Shown: one piece after another, positions 32,862 to 41,130 of the stretch | Position numbering within the stretch: the first letter of the stretch is position 1 | How the letters are laid out: each line of letters starts with the position of its first letter | NCBI GenBank assembly: GCA_019418625.1 | Contig: DYBL01000092.1 | Coordinates: forward strand, 1-64,000 | DNA from: Clostridiales bacterium | Lineage (GTDB): Bacteria; Bacillota; Clostridia; Oscillospirales; Oscillospiraceae | Reading direction: 5' to 3' | DNA length: 64,000 nt | The notes under the pieces: model-generated | The model's input: only the letters and a program-made list of their open reading frames with translations | What the model was told of the DNA's origin: nothing | Database searches by the model: none | Position numbers and translations under genes: made by a program

Positions 32862-33717
32862 CCATCTTTCCGAACACCCCGTAGGCGTTCCAAATATCCT
32901 CCAGTTCCGCAAAGGTGCGGGAAGCATCGGTTCCCATGCGCGCGCCCACTGCGATCAGCAGCGCGTTGATCAAAGACAGCGGTGCCACCATGGAGTCCAC
33001 AAAGGACAGCATCTCGCAGGGGGCCAGCAGGGCGTCATCTGCCATCTGATAAACCGGAGAAAGCGCGTTGTCCGTGATGGCGATGATACCGGCGCCGCGG
33101 TCCCGGGCAAATTTCACCGTATTCATGGTGATCTTGGAATACCGGGGAAAGCTGATGGCGATCATCACATCCTCGGGTCCGATGCGGAACAGCTGCTCAA
33201 AAATTTCGCCGGCGGCGTTGGATTGTACCAGCGTCACTTTTTCAAACAACAGGTGCAAATAGAAATTCAGATATCCGGCTACAAACGAGGAAGAACGCAC
33301 GCCTAAGATATAGACATGCCGGGCGGACATGATCTTGTCCACCACCCGGTCGAATGCGCTTCGGTCGGCCTCCCCTACCATCAGACGCAGCTTTTCCATA
33401 TCGGACTGCACCACAGCGGAGAGGACATCATGGCCGGAGAGCATGTCCCCTGCTGCCTGGATGCGTTGGGTGGAGGTCAGGCGGCTGCGGATCATCTCCT
33501 GCAGTGCCCGCTGCATGCTGGGATAACCGTCATAGCCCAGCTCCGAAGCGAACCGCACCACCGTGGACTCGCTGACGCCCACCAGGTGACCCAGCTTGCT
33601 GGCGGTCATGAATGCGGCCTTGTCATAATTTTCTAAAATATATCCGGCGATCCGCTTTTGCCCCTTGGAAAAGCCGGACATATTGCTTTCAATGGTATGT
33701 AAAATACTTTTTGCCAC
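32851..33717 (-). CDS. MurR/RpiR family transcriptional regulator
   Basis: A 288-aa regulator with an N-terminal helix-turn-helix (about 1-77; MTASKLGHLVGVSESTVVRFASELGYDGYPS) and a C-terminal SIS sugar-phosphate-binding domain (ARHVYILGVRSSSFVAGYLN; VMIAISFPRYSK). I chose the GTG at 33717 because GGAGGG lies 8 nt upstream and family length is about 285. No sugar catabolism genes are adjacent; it overlaps the flavoprotein gene, so its targets may be itself or distant. Palindromes upstream may be its operators. Confidence 0.92.
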   Translation of the reverse strand: MAKSILHTIESNMSGFSKGQKRIAGYILENYDKAAFMTASKLGHLVGVSESTVVRFASELGYDGYPSMQRALQEMIRSRLTSTQRIQAAGDMLSGHDVLSAVVQSDMEKLRLMVGEADRSAFDRVVDKIMSARHVYILGVRSSSFVAGYLNFYLHLLFEKVTLVQSNAAGEIFEQLFRIGPEDVMIAISFPRYSKITMNTVKFARDRGAGIIAITDNALSPVYQMADDALLAPCEMLSFVDSMVAPLSLINALLIAVGARMGTDASRTFAELEDIWNAYGVFGKMDDE

Positions 33718-33762
33718 GGGAATCCCTCCGTCAAGCCTGATCGCAATGTCCTGCATCGGACA

Positions 33763-33840
33763 TGCCGTACGGCAGCTATTGTACCACAAATTCCCGTGGA
33801 TTCAAACCTCGTTTGCAAGTTTTGATAAAAAACTTGCAAA
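33763..33840 (-). promoter_or_regulatory. Promoter and palindromic operator candidates of the RpiR-type gene
   Basis: On the minus strand TTGAAT (33800-33805), 16 bp, TACAAT (33778-33783). A perfect 12-bp inverted repeat with a 5-nt spacer (33812-33823 and 33829-33840, arm TTTGCAAGTTTT) lies just upstream of the -35. The 12-bp palindrome TGCCGTACGGCA (33763-33774) covers the likely start site. These could be autoregulatory sites; that is inference. Confidence 0.55.
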
Positions 33841-33868
33841 TTCAGCCGAAGGACTATGAGAGCGGCAG

Positions 33869-34573
33869 CTATGCCCGCAAAGAGGCGACCTCTTCTTCTG
33901 TCAGATAGCGCCACTGCCCCGCTGGAAGGTCTCCCAGCTCCAGCGTATGCTCCCGCACCCGCCGCAGCCGTTTGACTTTCAGGTCGCACCGGGCGCACAT
34001 GCGGCGGATCTGGCGGTTTTTTCCCTCATGGATGGTAATGGCATATTCGGCGGTTTTTTCCCCTTGACGCAGCACCCGCACCTGGGCCGGGCGGATGGGC
34101 TCTCCCCGCAGATCCCGGATGGCGGCCAGCTTTTCTGCGGCTCCGCTTACAGGGCCATATACCCAAACGTGGTAGGTCTTGGAGATCTCGTGGCTGGGAT
34201 GGAGCAGTCTTTGGGTCAGGGCACCGTCATTGGTCATGAGCAGCAGGCCCTCGGAATCCAGATCCAGGCGGCCCACCGGGTAGACCCGCGCACCTGCATC
34301 CGCCACCAGCTGGGCAACCGTAGGACGGCCCTGCTCATCGGACAATGTGGTCACATAGCCCCGGGGCTTGTTCAGCATCAGATAGACCGGGCGCGGCGTG
34401 GGGTTCAGCGGTGCTCCGTCCACCCGGATATCATCCCGCTCCGGGTCGGCCCGCTGGCCCAAAACGGCCGGACGGCCATTGATGGTGACTCGTCCGGCTA
34501 GGATATATTGCTCTGAGGCCCGGCGGGAGCAGACTCCCGCCGCGGACAAGAGTTTTTGCAGTCGTTCTTCCAT
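33869..34573 (-). CDS. rluB: RsuA/RluB-type pseudouridine synthase
   Basis: A 234-aa rRNA pseudouridine synthase with an N-terminal S4 domain (MEERLQKLLSAAGVCSRRASE) and the catalytic motif GRLDLDSEGLLLMTNDG. The C-terminal GKNRQIRRM is typical of the family. It most likely modifies 23S rRNA (RluB) rather than 16S (RsuA). It follows the D,D-carboxypeptidase gene, as rluB follows the dacB-spmAB group in B. subtilis; spmA and spmB are absent here. Confidence 0.92.
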   Translation of the reverse strand: MEERLQKLLSAAGVCSRRASEQYILAGRVTINGRPAVLGQRADPERDDIRVDGAPLNPTPRPVYLMLNKPRGYVTTLSDEQGRPTVAQLVADAGARVYPVGRLDLDSEGLLLMTNDGALTQRLLHPSHEISKTYHVWVYGPVSGAAEKLAAIRDLRGEPIRPAQVRVLRQGEKTAEYAITIHEGKNRQIRRMCARCDLKVKRLRRVREHTLELGDLPAGQWRYLTEEEVASLRA

Positions 34574-34585
34574 GGTTGAGGCTCC

Positions 34586-35695
34586 TTATTCCGGCAGACC
34601 GGCTTTCAATGTGGCAATAGCGGGTTCCCATTCCGGCAGGACATCTGTACCGCTGAGCAGCGGCACCCGCCCGATCTCCTGCCCGTCCAAAAGGAAGATA
34701 GCCTCCCCTACCTGACTGCCGGCCTGAACCGGCGCACAGAGGGGAGCAGTCAGAGAGATCTCCGTGGTGATGGTCTCACCTTCACAGACCGGCCAGGAAA
34801 AGGCCTCCGCTGCGATGAGAGGGATGCTGGACACTGCCCCGCCGGAGACAGCTGCCCGGGATACCACTTTCCCAAGGGAGGCACAGGACTTGGCTGGAAA
34901 GCTGGAGAACCCGTATGAGTAAAGGGACTGATGATCGGCCCAGTCGTTTCCGTCCTGCAGCGTGACGGCCACCAGCCGCTGACCGTTCTTTTGCGCACAG
35001 CTGACCAAGGTGCGTCCTGCGGCCATGGTGTAGCCGGTTTTCAGGCCGATGCATCCATCCATATACTGCAGGAGCTTATTGTGATTGGTCATGGTCCGCC
35101 CGCCGATGGTGACGGATTTTGTAGAGGCGATACGGATCAGCGTCTCGTTATTGACAGCCGCGCAGGCAAGCACGGCCATGTCCCGGGCGGTGGAATAATG
35201 GTCTGGGTGATCCAGACCATTGGGGTTCGCAAACGAGGAGTGATCCATACCCAGCTCATGAGCGGTTTCATTCATCAGGTCCACGAAGCCCTCTACGCTG
35301 CCGCCCACATGCTCTGCAACGGCCACGGCGGCGTCGTTGCCGGAGCAGAGCAAAAGCCCGTAGAGCAGAGTCTCCAGCGTCAGTTTCTCCCCGGCCTGCA
35401 AATACATGGAGGATCCCTCCGTCCCGGCGGCCTGGGCCGACACGGTCACCGTGTCCGAAAGGTCTCCCTCCCGGATGGCCACCAGCGCGGTGAGGATCTT
35501 CGTAGTGCTGGCGATCAGCATTTTCGCATCGGCATTGTGCTCATACAAAACACGGCCGCTGTCTACGTCCACCAGAATGGACGACGTGGCGGAAGTGCTG
35601 ATAGCCAATGAATGACAAGGAAAAATACTAAACACCAAAACGGAAGCTGCTACACCGCACAGCCAACGCCGCAGCTGTTTTTGCAAGCCCATCAC
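34586..35695 (-). CDS. D-alanyl-D-alanine carboxypeptidase (serine-type, S11)
   Basis: An exported low-molecular-weight penicillin-binding protein, 369 aa. It has a signal peptide (RRWLCGVAASVLVFSIFPCHSLA), catalytic SxxK (ASTTKILTALVA), SxN (CSGNDAAVAVAEH) and KTG (GLKTGYTMAAGRTLV). It trims the terminal D-Ala from peptidoglycan stems. Its position between gerW and rluB recalls dacB/dacF-type sporulation carboxypeptidases that shape spore cortex cross-linking, but a vegetative role is equally possible. The C-terminus lacks an obvious amphipathic anchor. Confidence 0.93.
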   Translation of the reverse strand: MMGLQKQLRRWLCGVAASVLVFSIFPCHSLAISTSATSSILVDVDSGRVLYEHNADAKMLIASTTKILTALVAIREGDLSDTVTVSAQAAGTEGSSMYLQAGEKLTLETLLYGLLLCSGNDAAVAVAEHVGGSVEGFVDLMNETAHELGMDHSSFANPNGLDHPDHYSTARDMAVLACAAVNNETLIRIASTKSVTIGGRTMTNHNKLLQYMDGCIGLKTGYTMAAGRTLVSCAQKNGQRLVAVTLQDGNDWADHQSLYSYGFSSFPAKSCASLGKVVSRAAVSGGAVSSIPLIAAEAFSWPVCEGETITTEISLTAPLCAPVQAGSQVGEAIFLLDGQEIGRVPLLSGTDVLPEWEPAIATLKAGLPE

Positions 35696-35734
35696 CTCGG
35701 TTTGAATGATTGAAGTGATGGTAGTATACCCCGG

Positions 35735-36136
35735 TCAGAGGGCGGAATCGTCCTGCTTTTTGTCGAAATATTTTTCCACTTTATCCATGATATCGGGCAC
35801 CATCTCCACCACCCGGTCCACGGTGGACACCGGCGGCACAGCAACGGGGAGTACCCGGGCGCTTCCGTCCTTGACTACCAGGAAGGCCACCGGTGCGATC
35901 TTGACGCCGGCAGCGCTGCCGCCACCGAAGTTCTCCTTGGGGCTGGTTTTTCCGTAGTCCCCGCCGCCGGCACCGAATCCGAAGCTGACTTTGGAGATGG
36001 GGATCAGCGTAACGCCGTCAGGGGTGGTGATAGGCTGTCCTACAATGGTATTGGTGTCCACCATTTCCCGGATCTTCTCCATGGTGGCACGCATCATGTC
36101 GTTTAATGGAGACTTTTTTTCCATCGGATTATCCAT
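35735..36136 (-). CDS. ytfJ: GerW family sporulation protein (YtfJ)
   Basis: A 133-aa YtfJ/GerW protein. The start MDNPMEKKSPLNDMMRATME follows AAAGGACGG; an ATG 18 nt further upstream lacks a site. Conserved features include GQPITTPDGVTLIPISKVSFG, the Gly-rich GFGAGGGDYG and GGGSAAGVKIAPVAFLVV. In B. subtilis YtfJ is a forespore protein needed for normal germination. The upstream DUF2953 gene (ytfI) is its usual partner. Confidence 0.94.
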   Translation of the reverse strand: MDNPMEKKSPLNDMMRATMEKIREMVDTNTIVGQPITTPDGVTLIPISKVSFGFGAGGGDYGKTSPKENFGGGSAAGVKIAPVAFLVVKDGSARVLPVAVPPVSTVDRVVEMVPDIMDKVEKYFDKKQDDSAL

Positions 36137-36153
36137 GTTTACCGTCCTTTCCA

Positions 36154-36819
36154 CTATGCGGCCGAGGCCGTCTGTTTTACATCAGGATTTGCATTTTGGC
36201 TGCGTTTCATATAGGCTGTCAAAAATTTTATGACGGGGATCCCGATCTGCAGGGCCACAGATATCAGTGTGCCCAAAGTCAGAAAGATCCCGGCTTTTCC
36301 GCTGGATACGGTGGTATCCGCATCAAAATCGATGCCCACATGGATGGATGGGTCAGGGATACGCACCAGCTGTTCCACGACCGGCATGACGGTCCACACT
36401 GCCATATGGAGCCGTCCATACAGCTGCGCGGCCGCTGCGGGATCCTCTCCCCCACCAACTGTGACGCTGATTTCCAGCGGCGTGACGCGGATGCCCCGCC
36501 TGGTGCGCTCCAGGGCTCTGCGCAGAGGAGGCAGCAGCGTTTCCAGAGCCAGGCGGACATCCTCTGCGGTCGGCTTCGGGAAAGAGGTGCGCTTTTTTTG
36601 CTGCGGCTGGTCCGTCTCCTTGGCTGTGGGCGCCGGCTGGTTTTCCTGTTTGTGCTTGACCGGCGGATACAGGCGGATACGGACAGGTCCGATGGACGCT
36701 TCCGCCGTCAGATCGCCGGGCGCCCATGTAAGGCGAACGCCCAGGCGGATGCGGCTCAAAAGCGCAGCCAGCAAGATCAATATGCCCAAAATCATCAAAA
36801 ACCACGTCAAGGCATTCAC
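36154..36819 (-). CDS. DUF2953 domain protein (YtfI-like)
   Basis: A 221-aa protein with an N-terminal transmembrane helix (WFLMILGILILLAALLSRI), a beta-rich region typical of DUF2953, a charged linker (KHKQENQPAPTAKETDQPQ) and helical C-terminal parts. Function unknown; the ytfI-ytfJ pair is conserved in spore-formers, so a sporulation role is likely. It begins 21 nt after scpB ends. Confidence 0.85.
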   Translation of the reverse strand: MNALTWFLMILGILILLAALLSRIRLGVRLTWAPGDLTAEASIGPVRIRLYPPVKHKQENQPAPTAKETDQPQQKKRTSFPKPTAEDVRLALETLLPPLRRALERTRRGIRVTPLEISVTVGGGEDPAAAAQLYGRLHMAVWTVMPVVEQLVRIPDPSIHVGIDFDADTTVSSGKAGIFLTLGTLISVALQIGIPVIKFLTAYMKRSQNANPDVKQTASAA

Positions 36820-36840
36820 CTCCCCTCTGACTTACAACAG

Positions 36841-37431
36841 TCAGGGCTCCGGAGGAGCGGAGTGCTGGCTGGAATCAACGATCTGACCGCTTTCATCCAA
36901 GCGCATCTGGCCGTCACCGCCCAGATCCGGCATTTCAGGAAGATCGTCCAGACTGCTCAGGTGAAATGCGCGCAGGAACTGCCTGGTGGTGCGGTAGAGA
37001 TGGGGGCGGCCAGGCACCTGCAGCCTGCCGCACTCTTCGATCAGTTTTCGATCTTGCAAGAGGCTGATGGTATAAGCACTGTCCACACCACGGATCTGAT
37101 CCACAAAGGCACGGGTGGTGGGCTGGTAATAGGCGATGATGGTCAGCACCTCCAGCGCCGGCTGACTGAGCTTGGCGGGCTTGCGGATCTCAAAAGCGCG
37201 GCGGATCACATCGGCATAATCCGGGGCGGAACAAAGCTGCCAGCTGTCCTCAATGTGCAGAAGGCGCATACCGCGCCGCTCATAAGAATAGTAGTCCGTT
37301 AGATGCTGCAGGACCTGCTCTGCCGTGGCGCGGTCCAAATCCAGGGCCACGCAGATCCGGTCAGTCTGCACCGGCTCGCCGGAGGCAAACAGAATGCTCT
37401 CCACGGCGGCTTCGATCTCTTTCATTTCCAT
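36841..37431 (-). CDS. scpB: Segregation and condensation protein B
   Basis: ScpB is the winged-helix dimer that, with ScpA, bridges the Smc ATPase heads for chromosome compaction. The 196-aa protein starts MEMKEIEAAVESILFASGEPV and has the family ALEVLTIIAYYQPTTR and IRGVDS segments. The start is uncertain: ATG 37431, ATG 37425, or a GTG at 37458 overlapping the scpA stop are all in frame; homology starts near 37431. A Pro/Ser-rich tail ends the protein. Confidence 0.94.
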   Translation of the reverse strand: MEMKEIEAAVESILFASGEPVQTDRICVALDLDRATAEQVLQHLTDYYSYERRGMRLLHIEDSWQLCSAPDYADVIRRAFEIRKPAKLSQPALEVLTIIAYYQPTTRAFVDQIRGVDSAYTISLLQDRKLIEECGRLQVPGRPHLYRTTRQFLRAFHLSSLDDLPEMPDLGGDGQMRLDESGQIVDSSQHSAPPEP

Positions 37432-37454
37432 GCTTTCCAATGCTTGGCAACTCC

Positions 37455-38240
37455 TCACAGTTTCAGATGCTCCGGAACGTCTCCGGACTGCCGCACTGTG
37501 CAGTCCGTCTCAGATCCTGCCAGGCGGATCACACTGGCGCGGCACAGCTCCAGCACTGCCAAAAAGGTGGCCACGACTTCACTGCGGCTCCGGCTGCCGC
37601 GGAACAGAAGCAAAAACCGGGTGATGCCATGCTGCCGCAGCCGCTGCAGGATCTCCTTGGCCTTGCTTTCCACGGGGTATGGCTCATGCCGCACGATCTC
37701 ATCAAACGCTGCCCGGGGCGGCGGAAGGGATTGATTGGCCCGGGAGCGGATCTCTGCCATGGCCAGGATCAGATCTGCGGGCTCCTGACTGTATTCAAAG
37801 ATCTTCCCGCGCTTTACTGGCTCTGGATTACGGATGAGAATGTTGCGGCCGAACTCGCCCAGAGGTTCCAGCCGCTGGGCCATGACTTTGACACGGCCAT
37901 AGTGTTCACTGCGCCGGCGTTCCTCCAGAGACTGGATCAGGGCATCCATTTCGCTGCGGGCTTCTTCGTCTTCCAAGGACAACAGCATCCGTGTTTTGAT
38001 GTACATCAGATGGGAGGCCATAGCGACAAATTCACTGGCCACTTCCAGGTCCATCCGCTGACGGGCTTCCAGCCACTCCAGATACTGATCCAGGATCTGT
38101 GAAATGGAGATATCCTGGATTTCCATTTTATTCTTCCCCAAAAGATACAAGATCAAATCCAGGGGGCCCTCAAAATCCTGCATTTCTTCCTGGGAGCGGG
38201 AACGGATCACTTTTTCCAATTTAAAAACAGGATTTTCCAA
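37455..38240 (-). CDS. scpA: Segregation and condensation protein A
   Basis: The kleisin subunit of the Smc-ScpAB complex, 261 aa. The N-terminal kleisin helix region DFEGPLDLILYLLGKNKMEIQDI and the C-terminal winged helix (SRSRSEVVATFLAVLELCRA) are clear. I chose the TTG at 38240 (MENPVFKLEKV), which fits other clostridial ScpA starts and lies 8 nt after GAGG; a GTG at 38249 is the alternative. It heads an operon running through scpB, ytfI, ytfJ and the carboxypeptidase. Confidence 0.95.
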   Translation of the reverse strand: MENPVFKLEKVIRSRSQEEMQDFEGPLDLILYLLGKNKMEIQDISISQILDQYLEWLEARQRMDLEVASEFVAMASHLMYIKTRMLLSLEDEEARSEMDALIQSLEERRRSEHYGRVKVMAQRLEPLGEFGRNILIRNPEPVKRGKIFEYSQEPADLILAMAEIRSRANQSLPPPRAAFDEIVRHEPYPVESKAKEILQRLRQHGITRFLLLFRGSRSRSEVVATFLAVLELCRASVIRLAGSETDCTVRQSGDVPEHLKL

Positions 38241-38302
38241 TGACTGCACCTCAAATTGATGGTTTTTGATCTATGGACACAAAAACCCAATATATAAAAG
38301 TC

Positions 38303-38331
38303 ATTATACCAGCTTTTTTGTCCAAACACAA
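38303..38331 (-). promoter_or_regulatory. Sigma-A promoter of scpA operon
   Basis: On the minus strand TTGTGT (38326-38331), 17 bp, TATAAT (38303-38308), about 60 nt before scpA. Confidence 0.6.
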
Positions 38332-38429
38332 GGAAAACCGGCAGGCAGGCAAAAGGGCGGCCGGTGTGAGGAATTTGCACATGATAGGGAATGTATTTTT
38401 GTTGATTTAATAGTATTTATTTTTTATCA

Positions 38430-38458
38430 TTGACATTTTCTTTTGGCGGGCATAGAAT
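38430..38458 (+). promoter_or_regulatory. Sigma-A promoter of gntP-DSD1 operon
   Basis: A perfect TTGACA (38430-38435) and TAGAAT (38453-38458) are 17 bp apart. Transcription should begin near 38465, right at a large inverted repeat. It lies in the 320-bp non-coding stretch between scpA and the permease gene. Confidence 0.85.
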
Positions 38459-38469
38459 CCAGGGCAAGA

Positions 38470-38511
38470 AATGTTATTAATTTTTTTTAATAACATTTTG
38501 CGTTGCAACGC
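38470..38511. promoter_or_regulatory. Two palindromes downstream of the gntP promoter (operator candidates)
   Basis: A perfect 11-bp inverted repeat (38470-38480 AATGTTATTAA, and 38487-38497) separated by six T, and 3 nt later the 12-bp palindrome GCGTTGCAACGC (38500-38511). They sit between the promoter and the ribosome-binding site, a place suited to a repressor such as the XRE-cupin protein encoded downstream. Confidence 0.5.
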
Positions 38512-38569
38512 GACTACAAACAGATGCTCCGGAGGTTTGGTAAAAGAAGACAGAAGGAGGAAAACGCAT

Positions 38570-39922
38570 ATGAGTTCAGCATATATCATCGCATGTATTG
38601 TGATATCCATCGCCCTACTCGTATTTTTGACGATAAAAGTCAAGTTACATCCCTTCTTTGCACTGACAGCCTCGGCAATTGCATTTGGTCTTTTGATCGG
38701 CCATAATATCAATGACATTATGACATCCTACGCAGAAGGATTGGGCGGAACGATCTCAGGAATCGGCGTTGTGATCGCGATCGGCACCGTCATGGGCGCT
38801 TTGATGGAAAAAAGCGGCGGAGCGGAGACGATGGCGGACGCCATTTTGCATTTGACTGGTAAAAAGCATGCGGCACTTGGTCTGGCCATTACGGGATACT
38901 TTGTGTCTATCCCCGTTTTCTGCGATTCGGCCTTTGTGCTGCTCTCTCCGCTGGCAAAGCGCATGTCCCGTGACACGGCCACCAGCATGACCACCATGGC
39001 AGTGGCGCTGGCCATGGGACTTCACGCTACCCACATGCTGGTGCCCCCTACCCCCGGTCCTTTGTCTGTGGCAGGCATTTTGGGCGCGGATCTGGGCATG
39101 GTCATCCTCCTGGGCATGGTCGTCTCCATTCCGGTGGTTGCTGTGGCGCTTGTGGCGGGCAAAGTACTGGGAAAGAAGTATGCGTTTTTGCCGGAAGAGC
39201 TTGCGGTTGAGACGGAAGAAGACAAACAGAAAAAGCATCCGGGTTCTGTGGAGGCCTTCCTCCCCATTCTGGTCCCCATTGCGCTGATGCTGCTGCGTAC
39301 AGTGGCTACGCTGGAATCTGCTCCCTTTGGGAACGGACTGGCCTATAACCTGCTTTATGACCTGGGAAATACGAATGTTGCCCTTTTGATCGGCCTGATC
39401 ATCGCATTTATTTCGTACCGGAGAGTCCATCCTGAAGATCACAAGGTTTGGACTTTTGACGGCGAGGTGGGCGAAGCACTGAAAACGGCCGGGCAGATCG
39501 TGCTGATCGTCGGTGCGGGCGGTGCGTTTGCCACTGTTTTGAAAATGTCGGATCTGGAAGCGATCGTCACGCAGGCATTTTCCGGCGTTTCCCTTGGAAT
39601 CCTGGTTCCCTTTATCATCGGTGCGATTTTCCGTACGGCCATCGGCTCCGGTACTGTGGGCATGATCACCGCGGCCTCTATGCTGCTGCCCCTGGTGGAT
39701 GTGCTTGGCTTCAATACGCCCATCGGCCTTGTGATCGCCATGCTGGCCTGCGCTTCCGGCGGCTTCATGGTGTTCCATGGAAACGACGACTTCTTCTGGG
39801 TGGTTACGTCCACTTCCGGGATGAAGCCGGAAGTAGCCTACAAGGTATTTCCCGTGATCAGCATTTTGCAGGCGCTGACATCCCTTGTCTGTGTCTTTAT
39901 CCTGCAGATGATTTTCCTCTGA
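38570..39922 (+). CDS. GntP family permease (gluconate/D-serine-type transporter)
   Basis: A polytopic H+ symporter of 450 aa in the GntP/DsdX family, with the characteristic DTATSMTTMAVALAMGLHATHMLVPPTPGP region and ASGGFMVFHGNDDFFWVV near the C-terminus. The start is the ATG at 38570 behind AGAAGGAGG. It is followed by a D-amino-acid PLP enzyme in the same operon, which suggests D-serine or a similar D-hydroxy-amino acid as the substrate (DsdX-like) rather than gluconate. The specificity is inferred from context only. Confidence 0.92.
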   Translation: MSSAYIIACIVISIALLVFLTIKVKLHPFFALTASAIAFGLLIGHNINDIMTSYAEGLGGTISGIGVVIAIGTVMGALMEKSGGAETMADAILHLTGKKHAALGLAITGYFVSIPVFCDSAFVLLSPLAKRMSRDTATSMTTMAVALAMGLHATHMLVPPTPGPLSVAGILGADLGMVILLGMVVSIPVVAVALVAGKVLGKKYAFLPEELAVETEEDKQKKHPGSVEAFLPILVPIALMLLRTVATLESAPFGNGLAYNLLYDLGNTNVALLIGLIIAFISYRRVHPEDHKVWTFDGEVGEALKTAGQIVLIVGAGGAFATVLKMSDLEAIVTQAFSGVSLGILVPFIIGAIFRTAIGSGTVGMITAASMLLPLVDVLGFNTPIGLVIAMLACASGGFMVFHGNDDFFWVVTSTSGMKPEVAYKVFPVISILQALTSLVCVFILQMIFL

Positions 39923-39968
39923 TTCAATCTACAATTGCCTAACCGAATAAATGGAAAGGATGAGTACC

Positions 39969-41084
39969 ATGAATATCAACGAACTCTATACGCCGGCGAT
40001 TTTGTTGAACCTGGACTACATGGAGCACAACCTGAAAAAATATTGCGATGCTGCCGCGGCCCATGGCAAGCAGATCTGGCCCATGATCAAGACCCACAAG
40101 AGCACGGAACTGGCTAAGCTGCAGATGGAGTATGGCTGCACGGGCTTCTTGTGCGGTACGCTGGACGAGGCAGAGGCCATGGCGGCGGCCGGAGTTCAGA
40201 ATATCATGTACGCCTATCCGGTGGCCACGGCGGTTTCCATCGGCAGGGTTGTGAAGCTGGCGGCGCAGTGCAGCAACTTCATTATCCGCATCGATGGGTT
40301 GGATGCGGCCCGCGCCATCAACGATGGTGCCAAAGAAGCGGGGGTCCAGGTAAACTATACGATCATCATTGACAGCGGTCTGCACCGCTTTGGCGTCAAG
40401 CCCGAGAACGTGGTTGCTCTGGCAGACGAACTCAAGCAGATGGATCATCTTGTTTTCAAGGGGATCTCCACGCATCCGGGCCATGTTTATGGTGCTTCCT
40501 GTGAAGCGGATGTGGCACAGTATGTGGTGGATGAGCGCAAGAGCGTGGCAGTGGCGGCAGACGCACTGCGGAACGCCGGATATGAGCTGGAGGTGATCTC
40601 CAGCGGCTCCACCCCCACCTTCTGGGGTGCGTTGGAAGATGAGAATATCGGGATTTACCACCCGGGCAACTACATCTTCAATGATGCCATCCAGCTTTCC
40701 ACCAATACGGCAAGTGAAGCAGAGTGCGCCATGTATGTTCTGGCTTCGGTCATTTCTCACCCCAGTGAGGATCTGTACATCTGTGACGCAGGTGCAAAAT
40801 GTCTGGGATTGGATCAGGGAGCCCACGGAAATACCTCCATCAAGGGATTCGGCGTCGTAAAGGGCCATCCTGAGCTGACGGTGTACAGCCTTTCTGAGGA
40901 AGTGGGCAAGTTCCATGTGGAAGGACACACCGATCTGAAGGTGGGCGACAAGGTGCTGATCATTCCCAATCATTCCTGCTCCACTGCCAACCTCACCAGT
41001 TACTATGTGGGGGTACGCGGTGAAACCGTGGAGCGGCTGATTGAAGTGGATATCCGCGGAAATTCCACGAAAAAGAATGTATAA
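39969..41084 (+). CDS. DSD1-like D-serine dehydratase / D-threonine aldolase family PLP enzyme
   Basis: A fold-type III (alanine racemase-like) PLP enzyme of 371 aa. The PLP lysine is in WPMIKTHKSTELAKLQ, the barrel motif is FIIRIDGLDAARAI then IIIDSGLHRFG, and the C-terminal metal site appears as NHSCSTAN (His-x-Cys). This fits eukaryotic-type D-serine dehydratase (DSD1) or low-specificity D-threonine aldolase. The ATG at 39969 lies 8 nt after AAAGGA; an ATG at 39951 lies before that site. Together with the upstream GntP permease it should allow uptake and breakdown of a D-hydroxy-amino acid. Confidence 0.88.
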   Translation: MNINELYTPAILLNLDYMEHNLKKYCDAAAAHGKQIWPMIKTHKSTELAKLQMEYGCTGFLCGTLDEAEAMAAAGVQNIMYAYPVATAVSIGRVVKLAAQCSNFIIRIDGLDAARAINDGAKEAGVQVNYTIIIDSGLHRFGVKPENVVALADELKQMDHLVFKGISTHPGHVYGASCEADVAQYVVDERKSVAVAADALRNAGYELEVISSGSTPTFWGALEDENIGIYHPGNYIFNDAIQLSTNTASEAECAMYVLASVISHPSEDLYICDAGAKCLGLDQGAHGNTSIKGFGVVKGHPELTVYSLSEEVGKFHVEGHTDLKVGDKVLIIPNHSCSTANLTSYYVGVRGETVERLIEVDIRGNSTKKNV

Positions 41085-41090
41085 AACACA

Positions 41091-41126
41091 AAAAAGCAGC
41101 CGTGGCGATTGCCACGGCTGCTTTTT
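41091..41126. terminator. Bidirectional terminator
   Basis: A 16-bp perfect stem (41091-41106 with 41111-41126) with a GATT loop and A5/T5 flanks separates the D-amino-acid operon from the convergent regulator. Confidence 0.88.
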
Positions 41127-41130
41127 GCAT

